Assembly: GCF_000170835.1 (NCBI RefSeq)
Contig: NZ_ABCP01000012.1
Coordinates: 1-64,000 of the forward strand
Direction: 5' to 3'
Origin: Marinobacter algicola DG893
GTDB lineage: Bacteria > Pseudomonadota > Gammaproteobacteria > Pseudomonadales > Oleiphilaceae
Length of the DNA stretch: 64,000 nt
Below are positions 40,626 through 49,220 of this stretch, piece by piece; positions within the stretch are counted from its first letter, which is position 1, and the number at the start of each line of letters is the position of its first letter. A program made the translations under genes and the position numbers. A model generated the notes under the pieces. That model was not told the origin of the DNA. It worked only from the letters and a program-made list of their open reading frames with translations, and made no database searches.

Positions 40626-43073
40626 TCAGGACGTTGCTTCGGCGCCAACCGCCGGGTTGTGAAACGCCGGGTTGCCTCGCTGCCTGCCAAGCCGCATGGC
40701 ATTGAGTACCACCACCAGTGAGCTGAGTGACATGCCGATGGCCGCCAGCCAGGGTGGAACCAAGCCTGCTGCTGCCAGGGGCAGGGCGCAGACGTTGTAG
40801 GCCAGTGCCCAGGCCATGTTCTGGCGGATGACGCGGCGTGTGTCCTGGCCGGCTTTCAGAGCTTCGGGCAGTTGCGTCAATTGCCCGCTCAACAGTACTG
40901 CATCGGCCTTGAGTTGGGTCAGATCGGCAGCGCTCCCCATGGCCACGGATACACCAGCACCGGCCATGGAAGGCAGATCATTGAGACCATCACCCACCAT
41001 CATGATGTGGTGGCCCTGGTCGCGGAGGTTCTCCAGCACACGGAGTTTGTCTTCCGGTGAAGCCTGGCCAATGGCCTCATCAATACCGAGCCTGCCCGCT
41101 ATCTGCTCAACGTGTCCTGAGCGGTCACCGCTGAGAAGGATGGTGCGCAGTCCTGCGTTTTGCAGGGCCTGGACGGCCTCTCGTGCATCCGACCTGGGCT
41201 CGTCGTCCAGTGTGAACCGGGCCAGCCAGTCACGGTCCGTGGCCAGCCAAATCTCTATACCATTGGAGGCGTTGGATGCGGGCGCCGGGCTACCCACCCT
41301 CTGTTCCACAAAATCCCGGTGTCCGATATAGAGGGGAGCACCGTTTACCTGTCCCGACAGACCACCACCCAAGTGGTTTTGTACGTGCCTGGCGGCGTTA
41401 CCGGGTATCTGGTGGAATACCCTGGCGATAGGGTGTTCCGAATGCTTCTCCAGGCTGGCAGCCAGTTGCCGGCACTGGCCCGCATCAAGGGCAGCAAAGG
41501 TGCGGGTATTCACCAGGCTGAGCTCGCCTCGGGTCAGGGTCCCGGTTTTGTCGAAAATCACCGTATCGATGGTGTTCAGGGATTCCAGGGTGTGTCCGCG
41601 TGTCGGAAGGAAGCCCAGCTTGCGGAGCCTCATGGTTGCCGACGTTATTGCCGTTGGAGTGGCAAGTGAGAGGGCGCAGGGGCAGGTTACTACCAATACC
41701 GAGAGCGTAATGTCGAAGGCATTATCGGCGCCGGCCAGCCACCAGCCAATCCAGATCAGCGGGGCCAGGATCAGCACGCGGCTGACAAACACACCGGCAA
41801 TTCGATCAGCCGCCAGCGCAACGGGCGGTTTCTCAGCCTGCACCCGATCCAGTACCCGTAAAATGCCGGACAGCCTGGTTTGTGCGCCGGCACGGCGAAC
41901 CTCAATGTCCAAAGGGCTGGCGCCGTTGATGCTGCCAGCATGGACGGGGTCACCCTCACTGCGGGTTTCTGGCAGATATTCACCGGTTAACGCCGCTTCG
42001 TTAAGGGTGGAGTGGCCGCTAACGATGACGCCGTCTGCGGGCAATGTCTCGCCGGGCCGGATGCGAAGGATATCGCCTGCAACGAGGTCGTGGGTGGCAA
42101 CGATATCACTGTCGTTCCCTCGGATGCGGTTGGCGACCATGGGCTGGAAGCCGGCCAGTGCATTGCCGGTCAGCCCGGCGCGGTAACGGGCCTGCATTTC
42201 GATGTAGCGGCCAAGCTGCAGGAAAAAGGTGAACATGCAGACAGACTCGAAATAGACTTCCTCGCCGCCAAACACCGTCACCCAGGCGCTGGCAACATAG
42301 GCCAGGCCAATGGCCGTGGCCACCGGCACGTCCATGGTCAGGTGGCGGCTGCGAAGATCCCTGAACGCGTTAGTGAAGAAAGGGCGAGCGCTATAAAACA
42401 CAACGGGGGTGGCGACCAGAAGACTGAACCAGCGGAAAAAACTGACAAACTCTGGCGACAGGTCATTCACCAGCTCGAAATATAGAGGAAAAGCCAGCAT
42501 CATACTCTGGAACGAGGCTATCCCAGCGACGGCAAGGCGGATCAGTGCGGAGCGATGTTCGGCTTTCAGGGCTTTTTCGGCCTCATCGGCCTGATAGGGG
42601 CGGGCACGGTAGCCCAGTTCATGGACCGCAATCAGTAACTGGCTGAGTTTTGAGTGCTCCGGGTTCCAGACGAGCCGCGCGCGCTGGGTGCTGTGATTGA
42701 CGGAAAACGACACCACGCCCGGTTGCCTGGCCATGTGGTTTTCCAGTAACCAGATGCAAGCAGCGCAGGTAATGCCGCTTACCAGCAATGTGGCTTCCTG
42801 GCCGGCGGTAACAGGAGATACAAACGACTTCTGAACCAGAGGATGGTCCACTTCGAGAATACGATTACGTTCGGAATCGCTGAGCGCCTTCGGCGTGACG
42901 GCCGGCTCGGTGCGGAACTGGTAGAACCCGGTGAGACCTTCGGCGCGAATAGTCTCACAGACCGCTTTGCACCCAACGCAGCAGAAGTGGCGCAGCGCCC
43001 CTTCGAGTTCCAGGGTGATGGGTGGCGTTCCAATGGCCGGCTCACCACAATGATAACAATCCAAGGGGGTCAC
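40626..43073 (-). CDS. ccoI: Copper-exporting P1B-type ATPase CcoI
   Basis: 815 residues. The N-terminus has extra cysteines (C6xxC9 and FCCVGC at 30-35), typical of CcoI/FixI, followed by a heavy-metal-associated domain (GITCAAC near 105). Then come eight membrane segments with the transport motif CPC in VTCPCALSLATPT, the phosphorylation site DKTGTLT and the hinge GDGLNDLPSM. It pumps copper out of the cytoplasm for assembly of the cbb3 binuclear centre. Start overlaps the ccoH stop as ATGA. The complete motif set suggests full activity. Confidence 0.95.
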   Translation of the reverse strand: MTPLDCYHCGEPAIGTPPITLELEGALRHFCCVGCKAVCETIRAEGLTGFYQFRTEPAVTPKALSDSERNRILEVDHPLVQKSFVSPVTAGQEATLLVSGITCAACIWLLENHMARQPGVVSFSVNHSTQRARLVWNPEHSKLSQLLIAVHELGYRARPYQADEAEKALKAEHRSALIRLAVAGIASFQSMMLAFPLYFELVNDLSPEFVSFFRWFSLLVATPVVFYSARPFFTNAFRDLRSRHLTMDVPVATAIGLAYVASAWVTVFGGEEVYFESVCMFTFFLQLGRYIEMQARYRAGLTGNALAGFQPMVANRIRGNDSDIVATHDLVAGDILRIRPGETLPADGVIVSGHSTLNEAALTGEYLPETRSEGDPVHAGSINGASPLDIEVRRAGAQTRLSGILRVLDRVQAEKPPVALAADRIAGVFVSRVLILAPLIWIGWWLAGADNAFDITLSVLVVTCPCALSLATPTAITSATMRLRKLGFLPTRGHTLESLNTIDTVIFDKTGTLTRGELSLVNTRTFAALDAGQCRQLAASLEKHSEHPIARVFHQIPGNAARHVQNHLGGGLSGQVNGAPLYIGHRDFVEQRVGSPAPASNASNGIEIWLATDRDWLARFTLDDEPRSDAREAVQALQNAGLRTILLSGDRSGHVEQIAGRLGIDEAIGQASPEDKLRVLENLRDQGHHIMMVGDGLNDLPSMAGAGVSVAMGSAADLTQLKADAVLLSGQLTQLPEALKAGQDTRRVIRQNMAWALAYNVCALPLAAAGLVPPWLAAIGMSLSSLVVVLNAMRLGRQRGNPAFHNPAVGAEATS

Positions 43074-43585
43074 CCGCGGTCTTCTGTGACCGCACCGAGG
43101 CTCAGGGAACGTTGCGACGGCAGGCTGGACTCACCCTTCAGTCGCCATTGGTTGTCCGGGCCACGCAGGTCAAAATACCAGCGGCCTTCAATCGGCTGAT
43201 TTAGGGTGGCGCTGTACAGTCCTTCACCGATTGCCCGGAACTGAATGGTGCGGTCGTACTCCGACATGGTCGGGTGGTACAGGCTCAGTATCAGGTAAGG
43301 GTAGTCTGCAGGACCGTTGGCAGTATCCATGGAGAGGGTGATTTCCCGTTCGCCAAACGTCATGTCGGCCTTCAGGCCCAGGTCTTCAGCTTTCTGGTCG
43401 CGGGCGATCGCCATGTTGATCCCGCGACCCTCCTTGGAATAGTCATCGGTAACCATGGAGTTATCGGTATTTATCGCGACGGTGATGGCAATGGAGCACC
43501 AGATAATAGCGGCGCCGGGGAATATCAGCAGGAACCACAGCCAGGGTTGCCGGTACCAGGGAACGACGGGTGCGTTTTCATTCAT
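43070..43585 (-). CDS. ccoH: FixH/CcoH assembly protein
   Basis: 171 residues from the ATG at 43585; a TTG at 43600 is an unlikely longer start. One membrane anchor (residues about 15-40: WLWFLLIFPGAAIIWCSIAI) precedes a periplasmic domain with YSKEGRGIN, the conserved FixH motif, and a beta-sandwich-like tail. CcoH stays with cbb3 oxidase during assembly. It sits between ccoG and ccoI, with an ATGA overlap to the latter. Confidence 0.9.
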   Translation of the reverse strand: MNENAPVVPWYRQPWLWFLLIFPGAAIIWCSIAITVAINTDNSMVTDDYSKEGRGINMAIARDQKAEDLGLKADMTFGEREITLSMDTANGPADYPYLILSLYHPTMSEYDRTIQFRAIGEGLYSATLNQPIEGRWYFDLRGPDNQWRLKGESSLPSQRSLSLGAVTEDRG

Positions 43586-43629
43586 AGTGCTGTCTCTCAA
43601 GGCTGGTCCCTCTGGTGGGTGTCAGGGAA

Positions 43630-45063
43630 TCAGCGATTTGGACCGACAAACCGGCTTTCGGTTTCAAGAACGAGCGATTTGTCGGATTGTGATTCAAGCG
43701 TGAAGACAATGGCATTGTTGCTTTCCGAGATGTTCTCAGGTGCGACATCCACCACCGTCGGCAGTGCCCGGTTTTCACTGCTCGCCACAGTCAGGGTGTT
43801 CTCGGTCAGCAGCCGGATGCCTTCCAGGCCTGAAACCGAGATCGTAAAGGTTTGCGGCACTTCCGACATGTTGTCGACTTTCAGCGTGTAGGTGTTCTCT
43901 ACCCGGCCTTCACCGTTAAAGCTGAAGAGGGCGCCCCGATCCCTCAGAACATCAAGTTGTGCCGGAACCCGGGTGGCAATGGTGAATATAATCGCACCAA
44001 CCATCAGCGCCAATACCAATCCGTAACCGAAGGTGCGCGGCCTCATCAACTTCGAGGTTTTACCCTCCAGTTCGTTCTCAGTGGTGTAGCGAATCAGGCC
44101 GCGGGGATACTCCATCTTGTCCATGACTTCGTCGCAGGCATCAATGCACAACGCGCAGCCAATACACTCGTACTGCAGTCCGTCGCGAATGTCGATGCCG
44201 GTGGGACAAACCTGAACGCACTGACCACAATCGATGCAGTCACCGAGGCCCAGTTCCGAAGGTTCAATGCCTTTTTTGCGCCCGCCGCGGGGCTCTCCCC
44301 GGTTGGGATCATAGGACACCACGCGGGTATCAGGGTCGAACATAACGGACTGGAAGCGGGCGTAAGGGCACATATACAGACATACCTGCTCGCGCAGCCA
44401 GCCGGCGTTCAGATAGGTGGCGGCTGTAAAGAAGGCCACCCAGAAATAGGCCCAACCGTTGGCCTGTAATGTGAACAGGTCGGTGATGAGCTCACGGATG
44501 GGGTAGAAGTAACCAACAAAGGTCAGGCCGGTGGCCAGCGCAATCAGCAGCCAGGCGGAGTGCTTCGCGGATTTTTTGGCGATTTTCTCGACGGAACGGG
44601 GCGCCTTGTCCAGTTTCATCCGCTTGTTGCGGCTGCCCTCTATACGCTCCTCCACCCACATGAAGATAAACGTCCAAACGGTCTGGGGGCATGTATAACC
44701 ACACCACACGCGGCCAAACAGCGTGGTGATAAAAAACAGACCAAAAGCGGCGATGATCAGCATACCCGACAGCAGGATAAAATCCTGGGGATAGAACGTG
44801 GTTCCATAAAGATGGAATTCCCGTGCCGGGAGATCGAAATGAATCAGTGGCTGACCATCCACGGTAAACCAGACGAACAGGAAGTACATGCCCATCAGGG
44901 CTGTCAGGCTGACATTCCGGATACGCTGAAAGAAGCCCTTCTTGACCCCTTTGACGTAGATCTTTTTGCGGCTGGCGTATAGCTCGACAGTTCCGGTGTT
45001 TTTATTGTTGTCGGAGGTGTCAGAGGACGGGTCAATCTGTTTGACCGGAATCTCACTGCTCAT
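43630..45063 (-). CDS. ccoG: Polyferredoxin CcoG (FixG/RdxA)
   Basis: 477 residues with about five membrane segments and two [4Fe-4S] motifs, CIDCGQCVQVCP and CIGCALCIDACD. Further conserved cysteines occur in CGYTCPQTVW and CLYMCPYARFQS. The C-terminal 100 residues form a periplasmic immunoglobulin-like domain. CcoG is a cupric reductase that supplies Cu(I) to the CcoI-dependent pathway. It starts the ccoGHIS group, 132 bases after ccoP, with a GC-rich hairpin in between; AGGTAACG precedes the ATG. Confidence 0.94.
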   Translation of the reverse strand: MSSEIPVKQIDPSSDTSDNNKNTGTVELYASRKKIYVKGVKKGFFQRIRNVSLTALMGMYFLFVWFTVDGQPLIHFDLPAREFHLYGTTFYPQDFILLSGMLIIAAFGLFFITTLFGRVWCGYTCPQTVWTFIFMWVEERIEGSRNKRMKLDKAPRSVEKIAKKSAKHSAWLLIALATGLTFVGYFYPIRELITDLFTLQANGWAYFWVAFFTAATYLNAGWLREQVCLYMCPYARFQSVMFDPDTRVVSYDPNRGEPRGGRKKGIEPSELGLGDCIDCGQCVQVCPTGIDIRDGLQYECIGCALCIDACDEVMDKMEYPRGLIRYTTENELEGKTSKLMRPRTFGYGLVLALMVGAIIFTIATRVPAQLDVLRDRGALFSFNGEGRVENTYTLKVDNMSEVPQTFTISVSGLEGIRLLTENTLTVASSENRALPTVVDVAPENISESNNAIVFTLESQSDKSLVLETESRFVGPNR

Positions 45064-45165
45064 CGTTACCTCCCGATGATGTGGCGCCCTGATTCACAGT
45101 GGACTGTGGGGCAGTCGATCTTCTCAAGCCTTGGTCCGCAGGTTGCAGGCCAAGGGTTGAGCAGA

Positions 45166-45192
45166 CCGGGCCGGGACAGAATCCCGGCCGGG
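45166..45192 (-). terminator. Strong hairpin between ccoP and ccoG
   Basis: GGCCGGGA (45169-45176) and TCCCGGCC (45182-45189) pair perfectly across five bases, and the stem extends by further G-C pairs. It begins just past the ccoP stop. No T-run follows on the minus strand, so partial termination or protection of the ccoNOQP mRNA 3' end is more likely than a full stop; it could keep assembly proteins below oxidase levels. Confidence 0.5.
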
Positions 45193-45195
45193 TAC

Positions 45196-46086
45196 TCAGT
45201 TGGACAGGCTATAGACGTACGCAGCCAAGATCTGGATCTGGTCGTCGGAGAGCCGACCGCCCTGTGCGGGCATCTGGTTCGCACGACCGTTCACCACGGT
45301 TTCCTTGATCCACTCGTAGGTGGAGCCGTACAGCCAGGTATTGTCAGTGAGGTTCGGAGCACCCATGGCCTGGTTACCCTTGCCGTTCTCACCGTGACAA
45401 GCCGAACAGGCCTGTGCAAACACCTGCTCGCCCTTGGCTGCCGCTTCCTCGTCCTTTGCCCGGTCGCTAAAGCTGAGCACGTAGTTGACTACCTGATCAA
45501 TCTGATCAGAGGTCATGCCCGGCATCATGCCCTTGGCAGGCATGTTTCCGTTACGGCCTTGGTGGAGGGTGGTCAGGATGGTGTCCGGATCGCCGCCATA
45601 CAGCCAATCGTCATCCGTCAGGTTAGGAAAGCCGAGGGAGCCGCGCCCGGCCGAGCCATGGCACACGGCGCAGTTGTTGGCGAACAAACGCTGGCCCATC
45701 TTCATGGCATCGTCGTTCTCAGCCAACTCGGCCACCGGTGTGTCACCGAACTTGGCGTAAAGCTCGCCGTAACGGGCATCCGCCTGTTGCATTTCGGCCT
45801 GCCACTGGTTCTCGGCAGTCCATCCCAGCAACCCTTTGTAGTTACCCAGGCCTGGGTACAGGGCGAGATAGCCCAGCGCGAAAACACAGGTCGCGATAAA
45901 AAGGTAGTACCACCACTTGGGCAGCGGGTTGTCGTATTCTTCAATGCCATCGAACGAATGACCAACGGTTTTGTTGGTTTCAGTATCGGTGGTCTGGCCC
46001 TTGCGGGTGGCATACAGAAGCCACCAACAGCCAAACACGGTACCGAGCACGATCACGCTGATCCAGATGCTCCAGAAGGTACTCAT
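45196..46086 (-). CDS. ccoP: cbb3 oxidase di-haem subunit CcoP
   Basis: 296 residues. Two membrane segments (about 5-27 and 58-78) come before two class I cytochrome c domains with C139AVC142H143 and C227SAC230H231; the methionine ligands appear in NMPAKGMMPGM and NQMPAQGG. CcoP takes electrons from soluble cytochromes and passes them to CcoO. Two N-terminal membrane segments match the Pseudomonas/Marinobacter form. Its ATG overlaps the ccoQ stop (ATGA). Confidence 0.95.
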   Translation of the reverse strand: MSTFWSIWISVIVLGTVFGCWWLLYATRKGQTTDTETNKTVGHSFDGIEEYDNPLPKWWYYLFIATCVFALGYLALYPGLGNYKGLLGWTAENQWQAEMQQADARYGELYAKFGDTPVAELAENDDAMKMGQRLFANNCAVCHGSAGRGSLGFPNLTDDDWLYGGDPDTILTTLHQGRNGNMPAKGMMPGMTSDQIDQVVNYVLSFSDRAKDEEAAAKGEQVFAQACSACHGENGKGNQAMGAPNLTDNTWLYGSTYEWIKETVVNGRANQMPAQGGRLSDDQIQILAAYVYSLSN

Positions 46087-46268
46087 TGCTTTTTCTCCGT
46101 CTGTTCCTGTTCAAGAGTACGCTTTTCCACGTCGTCATCCTCGAAGGGCAGGTGGGAAGCCTCTTCGTTGGGCTTCTTCCGGTGGGCGCTGTAGGCCCAC
46201 CAGATGATGCCAAGAAACATGGCCATAATGACCAGTGAGTGAATGCCGCGTAACTCGTTAATATCCAT
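46083..46268 (-). CDS. ccoQ: cbb3 oxidase small subunit CcoQ
   Basis: 61 residues from the ATG at 46268, five bases after GGTGA. A GTG at 46277, overlapping the ccoO stop, would give 64 residues. One membrane segment (VIMAMFLGIIWWAYSAHRK) is followed by a charged cytoplasmic tail, the standard CcoQ/FixQ layout. It stabilises the oxidase complex. Overlaps ccoP by four bases. Confidence 0.92.
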   Translation of the reverse strand: MDINELRGIHSLVIMAMFLGIIWWAYSAHRKKPNEEASHLPFEDDDVEKRTLEQEQTEKKQ

Positions 46269-46273
46269 GGGGA

Positions 46274-46882
46274 TCACCGTTTATCTGAAATCACGGTACC
46301 AAGCTGTTGCAGGTACGCCACCAGGGCTTCGATTTCGAATTTGCCCCTGACTTCGTCGGCGGCACCGGCAACCTGCTCATCGGTATAGGGCACGCCCAGA
46401 GTCTGGAGCGTTTCCAGCTTGGACTCGGTGCTGGTGTGATCGATGCGATTCTCGAACAGCCACGGGAAGGCGGGCATGTTGGATTCAGGCACAACGCTGC
46501 GGGGATCGTACAGGTGCTGACGCTGCCAGGCGTCGGAGTAGCGACCACCGACACGGGCAAGGTCAGGACCTGTACGCTTGGAGCCCCACAGGAACGGACG
46601 GTCGTAGACAAACTCGCCCGCGACGGAGTAATGGCCGTAACGCTCGGTTTCTGCGCGGAACGGACGGATCTGCTGGGTGTGGCAGACGTGGCAGCCTTCA
46701 CGGATGTAAATGTCCCGGCCTTCCAGTTCCAGTGCCGACAGGGGCTCCAGGCCCTCGACCGGCTCGTTGGTCTCATCCAGGAAGAACAGTGGAACCACCT
46801 CTGCCAGGAACCCGCCGCTGATGGTGAAGATGATCAGCACGATCATCAGCCCCAGGTTCTTTTCAACTATTTCGTGTTTCAT
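46274..46882 (-). CDS. ccoO: cbb3 oxidase mono-haem subunit CcoO
   Basis: 202 residues: one membrane anchor (about 10-34) and a periplasmic cytochrome c domain with C64HVC67H68 in [14 protein letters not shown], the CcoO hallmark. The segment [12 protein letters not shown] supplies the methionine ligand. It connects CcoP to the catalytic subunit. 15 bases after ccoN. Confidence 0.95.
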   Translation of the reverse strand: MKHEIVEKNLGLMIVLIIFTISGGFLAEVVPLFFLDETNEPVEGLEPLSALELEGRDIYIREGCHVCHTQQIRPFRAETERYGHYSVAGEFVYDRPFLWGSKRTGPDLARVGGRYSDAWQRQHLYDPRSVVPESNMPAFPWLFENRIDHTSTESKLETLQTLGVPYTDEQVAGAADEVRGKFEIEALVAYLQQLGTVISDKR

Positions 46883-46897
46883 TGATTCTGTCTCCCG

Positions 46898-48328
46898 TTA
46901 CGCCGCTTGCGCTGCTGTGTTGTCCTGAGCAACGGCTTCTTTCTGACGCACGGTCATGTAAACGTTGTATGCCATTACCAGCATACCGGTCAGGAAAATC
47001 ACACCGCCAAGGAATCGCACGAAGTAGCCTGATTCGGACGCTTCAAGGGCTTCGACAAAGCTGTAGGTCAGGGTTCCGTCTTCGTTGACGGCGCGCCACA
47101 TAAGCCCCTGCATGATGCCGTTCACCCACATGGCAACGATGTAAAGTACTGTGCCCACGGTGGCCAGCCAGAAGTGGACGTTGATCAGGCTGACGCTGTA
47201 CATGGCCTGAAGGCCCCACAGCTTGGGAATCAGGTGATAGATGGCGCCGATACTGATCATGGCAACCCAGCCCAGAGCGCCGGAGTGAACGTGGCCAATG
47301 GTCCAGTCGGTGTTGTGCGACAGCGCATTCACCGTCTTGATGGCCATCATCGGGCCTTCAAACGTGGACATGCCATAGAATGACAGCGACACCACGAGGA
47401 AGCGCAGGATCGGGTCGGTACGGAGTTTGTGCCAGGCCCCCGACAGCGTCATCATGCCGTTGATCATGCCACCCCAGGAGGGTGCAAGCAGGATCAGTGA
47501 CATCACCATACCCGCGGTTTGGGCCCAGTCCGGTAGCGCCGAGTAGTGCAGATGGTGGCCACCCGCCCATACGTAGGTGGCAATCAGTGCCCAGAAGTGA
47601 ACAATGGAGAGGCGATAGGAGTAGATCGGGCGGTTGGCCTGTTTGGGAACAAAGTAATACATCATCCCCAGGAAGCCAGCAGTCAAGAAGAAACCGACCG
47701 CGTTATGGCCCCACCACCACTGCATCATCGCGTCTGTTACGCCCGCGTAGGCGGAGTAGGATTTAAACGCTCCCGCCGGTAAGGCCAGGTTGTTACCGAT
47801 GTGCAGAATGGCTACGGTCAGGATAAATCCGCCGTAGAACCAGTTGGCCACATAGATGTGGGCAGTGGCGCGCCGCATGATGGTGCCAAAGAAAACCAAT
47901 GCGTAAGACACCCAGACAATGGCGATAAGGATATCAATTGGCCACTCGAGTTCTGCGTATTCCTTGGAAGACGTGAGGCCCATTGGCAGGGTGATGATCG
48001 CCGCGACCATCACGGCTTGCCAGCCCCAGAAGGTGAACGCCGCGAGTCCATCGGAGATCAGTCGCGCCTGACAGGTACGCTGAACAACGTAATAGGAGGT
48101 GGCAAACAGTGCTGAACCACCAAACCCGAAGATGACGAGGTTTGTGTGGAGCGGCCGTAAACGACCGAAGTGAGTCCAGGAGAAATCCAGGTTCATCGAG
48201 GGCCAAACAAGCTGGGATGCGATCAGCACACCCATGCCCATGCCAACAATGCCCCAGACCAACGTCATGATGGCAAACTGTCTCACCACCTTGTAGTTGT
48301 ATGTCAGGTTAGCATTTACTGTGCTCAT
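46898..48328 (-). CDS. ccoN: cbb3 oxidase catalytic subunit CcoN
   Basis: 476 residues from the ATG at 48328 (preceded by TAAGG); an ATG at 48400 would add 24 residues with no membrane-protein sense. About 12 membrane segments carry the histidines for the low-spin haem b, the haem b3 and CuB, visible around [23 protein letters not shown] and [12 protein letters not shown]. CcoN reduces oxygen to water with high affinity, so the operon should serve low-oxygen respiration. First gene of the leftward ccoNOQP-ccoGHIS run. Confidence 0.96.
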   Translation of the reverse strand: MSTVNANLTYNYKVVRQFAIMTLVWGIVGMGMGVLIASQLVWPSMNLDFSWTHFGRLRPLHTNLVIFGFGGSALFATSYYVVQRTCQARLISDGLAAFTFWGWQAVMVAAIITLPMGLTSSKEYAELEWPIDILIAIVWVSYALVFFGTIMRRATAHIYVANWFYGGFILTVAILHIGNNLALPAGAFKSYSAYAGVTDAMMQWWWGHNAVGFFLTAGFLGMMYYFVPKQANRPIYSYRLSIVHFWALIATYVWAGGHHLHYSALPDWAQTAGMVMSLILLAPSWGGMINGMMTLSGAWHKLRTDPILRFLVVSLSFYGMSTFEGPMMAIKTVNALSHNTDWTIGHVHSGALGWVAMISIGAIYHLIPKLWGLQAMYSVSLINVHFWLATVGTVLYIVAMWVNGIMQGLMWRAVNEDGTLTYSFVEALEASESGYFVRFLGGVIFLTGMLVMAYNVYMTVRQKEAVAQDNTAAQAA

Positions 48329-48399
48329 AGCCTTACCAATGGGTTTAGAGTGGGGAAAATATGCGGGCGCAAGTATGGAGAAACGATTAGCTGTTTGCA

Positions 48400-48413
48400 A
48401 TGACGTAGATCAA
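48400..48413 (-). promoter_or_regulatory. Candidate FNR/ANR box upstream of ccoN
   Basis: On the minus strand TTGATCTACGTCAT matches the FNR consensus TTGAT-N4-ATCAA with a perfect left half and 3 of 5 bases in the right half. It is centred about 78 bases before the ccoN start, a sensible place for oxygen-responsive activation. The imperfect right half lowers confidence. Confidence 0.5.
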
Positions 48414-48556
48414 CTCTGGAACTCTGTCAACTGTGTCTAAATCAGTAACATGGCGAATCTACAAGGGTAATCACGAATGCTCCAAAAGCGGTTTTTGATG
48501 TTCGGTTGATGCATTGCTTCCCGGAACACTAATGATAGTCATAATTCGGAGGTTTG

Positions 48557-49219
48557 GTGAATTCTGTAACCGTATTCAAAACCAGGGCGCAAGGTAGTGT
48601 GGCCGCGCCGGTGCTTGTCCTTGCACATGGCGCAGGTGCACCTGCCGATTCTCCGTTCATGGAGCTCCTGGCGGCAGCGCTGTCAGCGCAGGGCGTGACG
48701 ACCGTCCGGTTTGAGTTCCCGTATATGGAGAAGCGACGGCAGGATGGCAAAAAGCGGCCACCAGACCGCCAGCCAACCCTGCTTGGACACTTCCGCGCGG
48801 TCATAGCAGAAGCCTGCGCCGGCGTCGACGGCCAGGCCGGCGTGTTTGTCGGAGGCAAGTCCATGGGGGGGCGAATGGCCAGCATTCTGGCGGCGGAGCC
48901 CGGTATTGACGACTCGGTCCGTGGTGCCGTGTGTTTTGGCTATCCCTTTCACCCTCCTGGCAAGAATGACCGGTGGCGGACGGATCATTTCCAGTCGCTG
49001 TGCCGGCCAATACAGATCATTCAGGGGACACGGGATCCTTTCGGCAGACAGGCAGAGGTTGCGGCGCGTGACCTGGATGCGCTGGATAACGTAAATCTGG
49101 CCTGGCTGGAAGGCGGAGACCACGATTATCGGCCGCTGGCGCGACAAAGTGAGAGCCGGGAAGACCTGATCCATCAGGCGGCGGCAACAGCTGCGAGGTT
49201 TATGACCAGGGAGGTGTGA
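48557..49219 (+). CDS. Alpha/beta-hydrolase (KANL3/Tex30-like)
   Basis: 220 residues from the GTG at 48557, four bases after GGAGG; the TTG at 48554 is too close to that site. The fold is shown by VLAHGAGAPADSPFM (oxyanion loop), the nucleophile elbow GGKSMGGRMAS with its serine near 100, IIQGTRDPFG (acid region) and GGDHDY (catalytic His). The combination matches the family containing human TEX30 and many bacterial dienelactone-hydrolase-like proteins. Substrate unknown. Convergent with the diguanylate cyclase gene. Confidence 0.82.
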   Translation: MNSVTVFKTRAQGSVAAPVLVLAHGAGAPADSPFMELLAAALSAQGVTTVRFEFPYMEKRRQDGKKRPPDRQPTLLGHFRAVIAEACAGVDGQAGVFVGGKSMGGRMASILAAEPGIDDSVRGAVCFGYPFHPPGKNDRWRTDHFQSLCRPIQIIQGTRDPFGRQAEVAARDLDALDNVNLAWLEGGDHDYRPLARQSESREDLIHQAAATAARFMTREV

Positions 49220-49220
49220 G

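Noticed and set aside
48495-48512. Second FNR site near 48.5 kb
   Set aside because: TTGATGTTCGGTTGAT holds direct, not inverted, TTGAT copies, so it does not fit an FNR dimer site.
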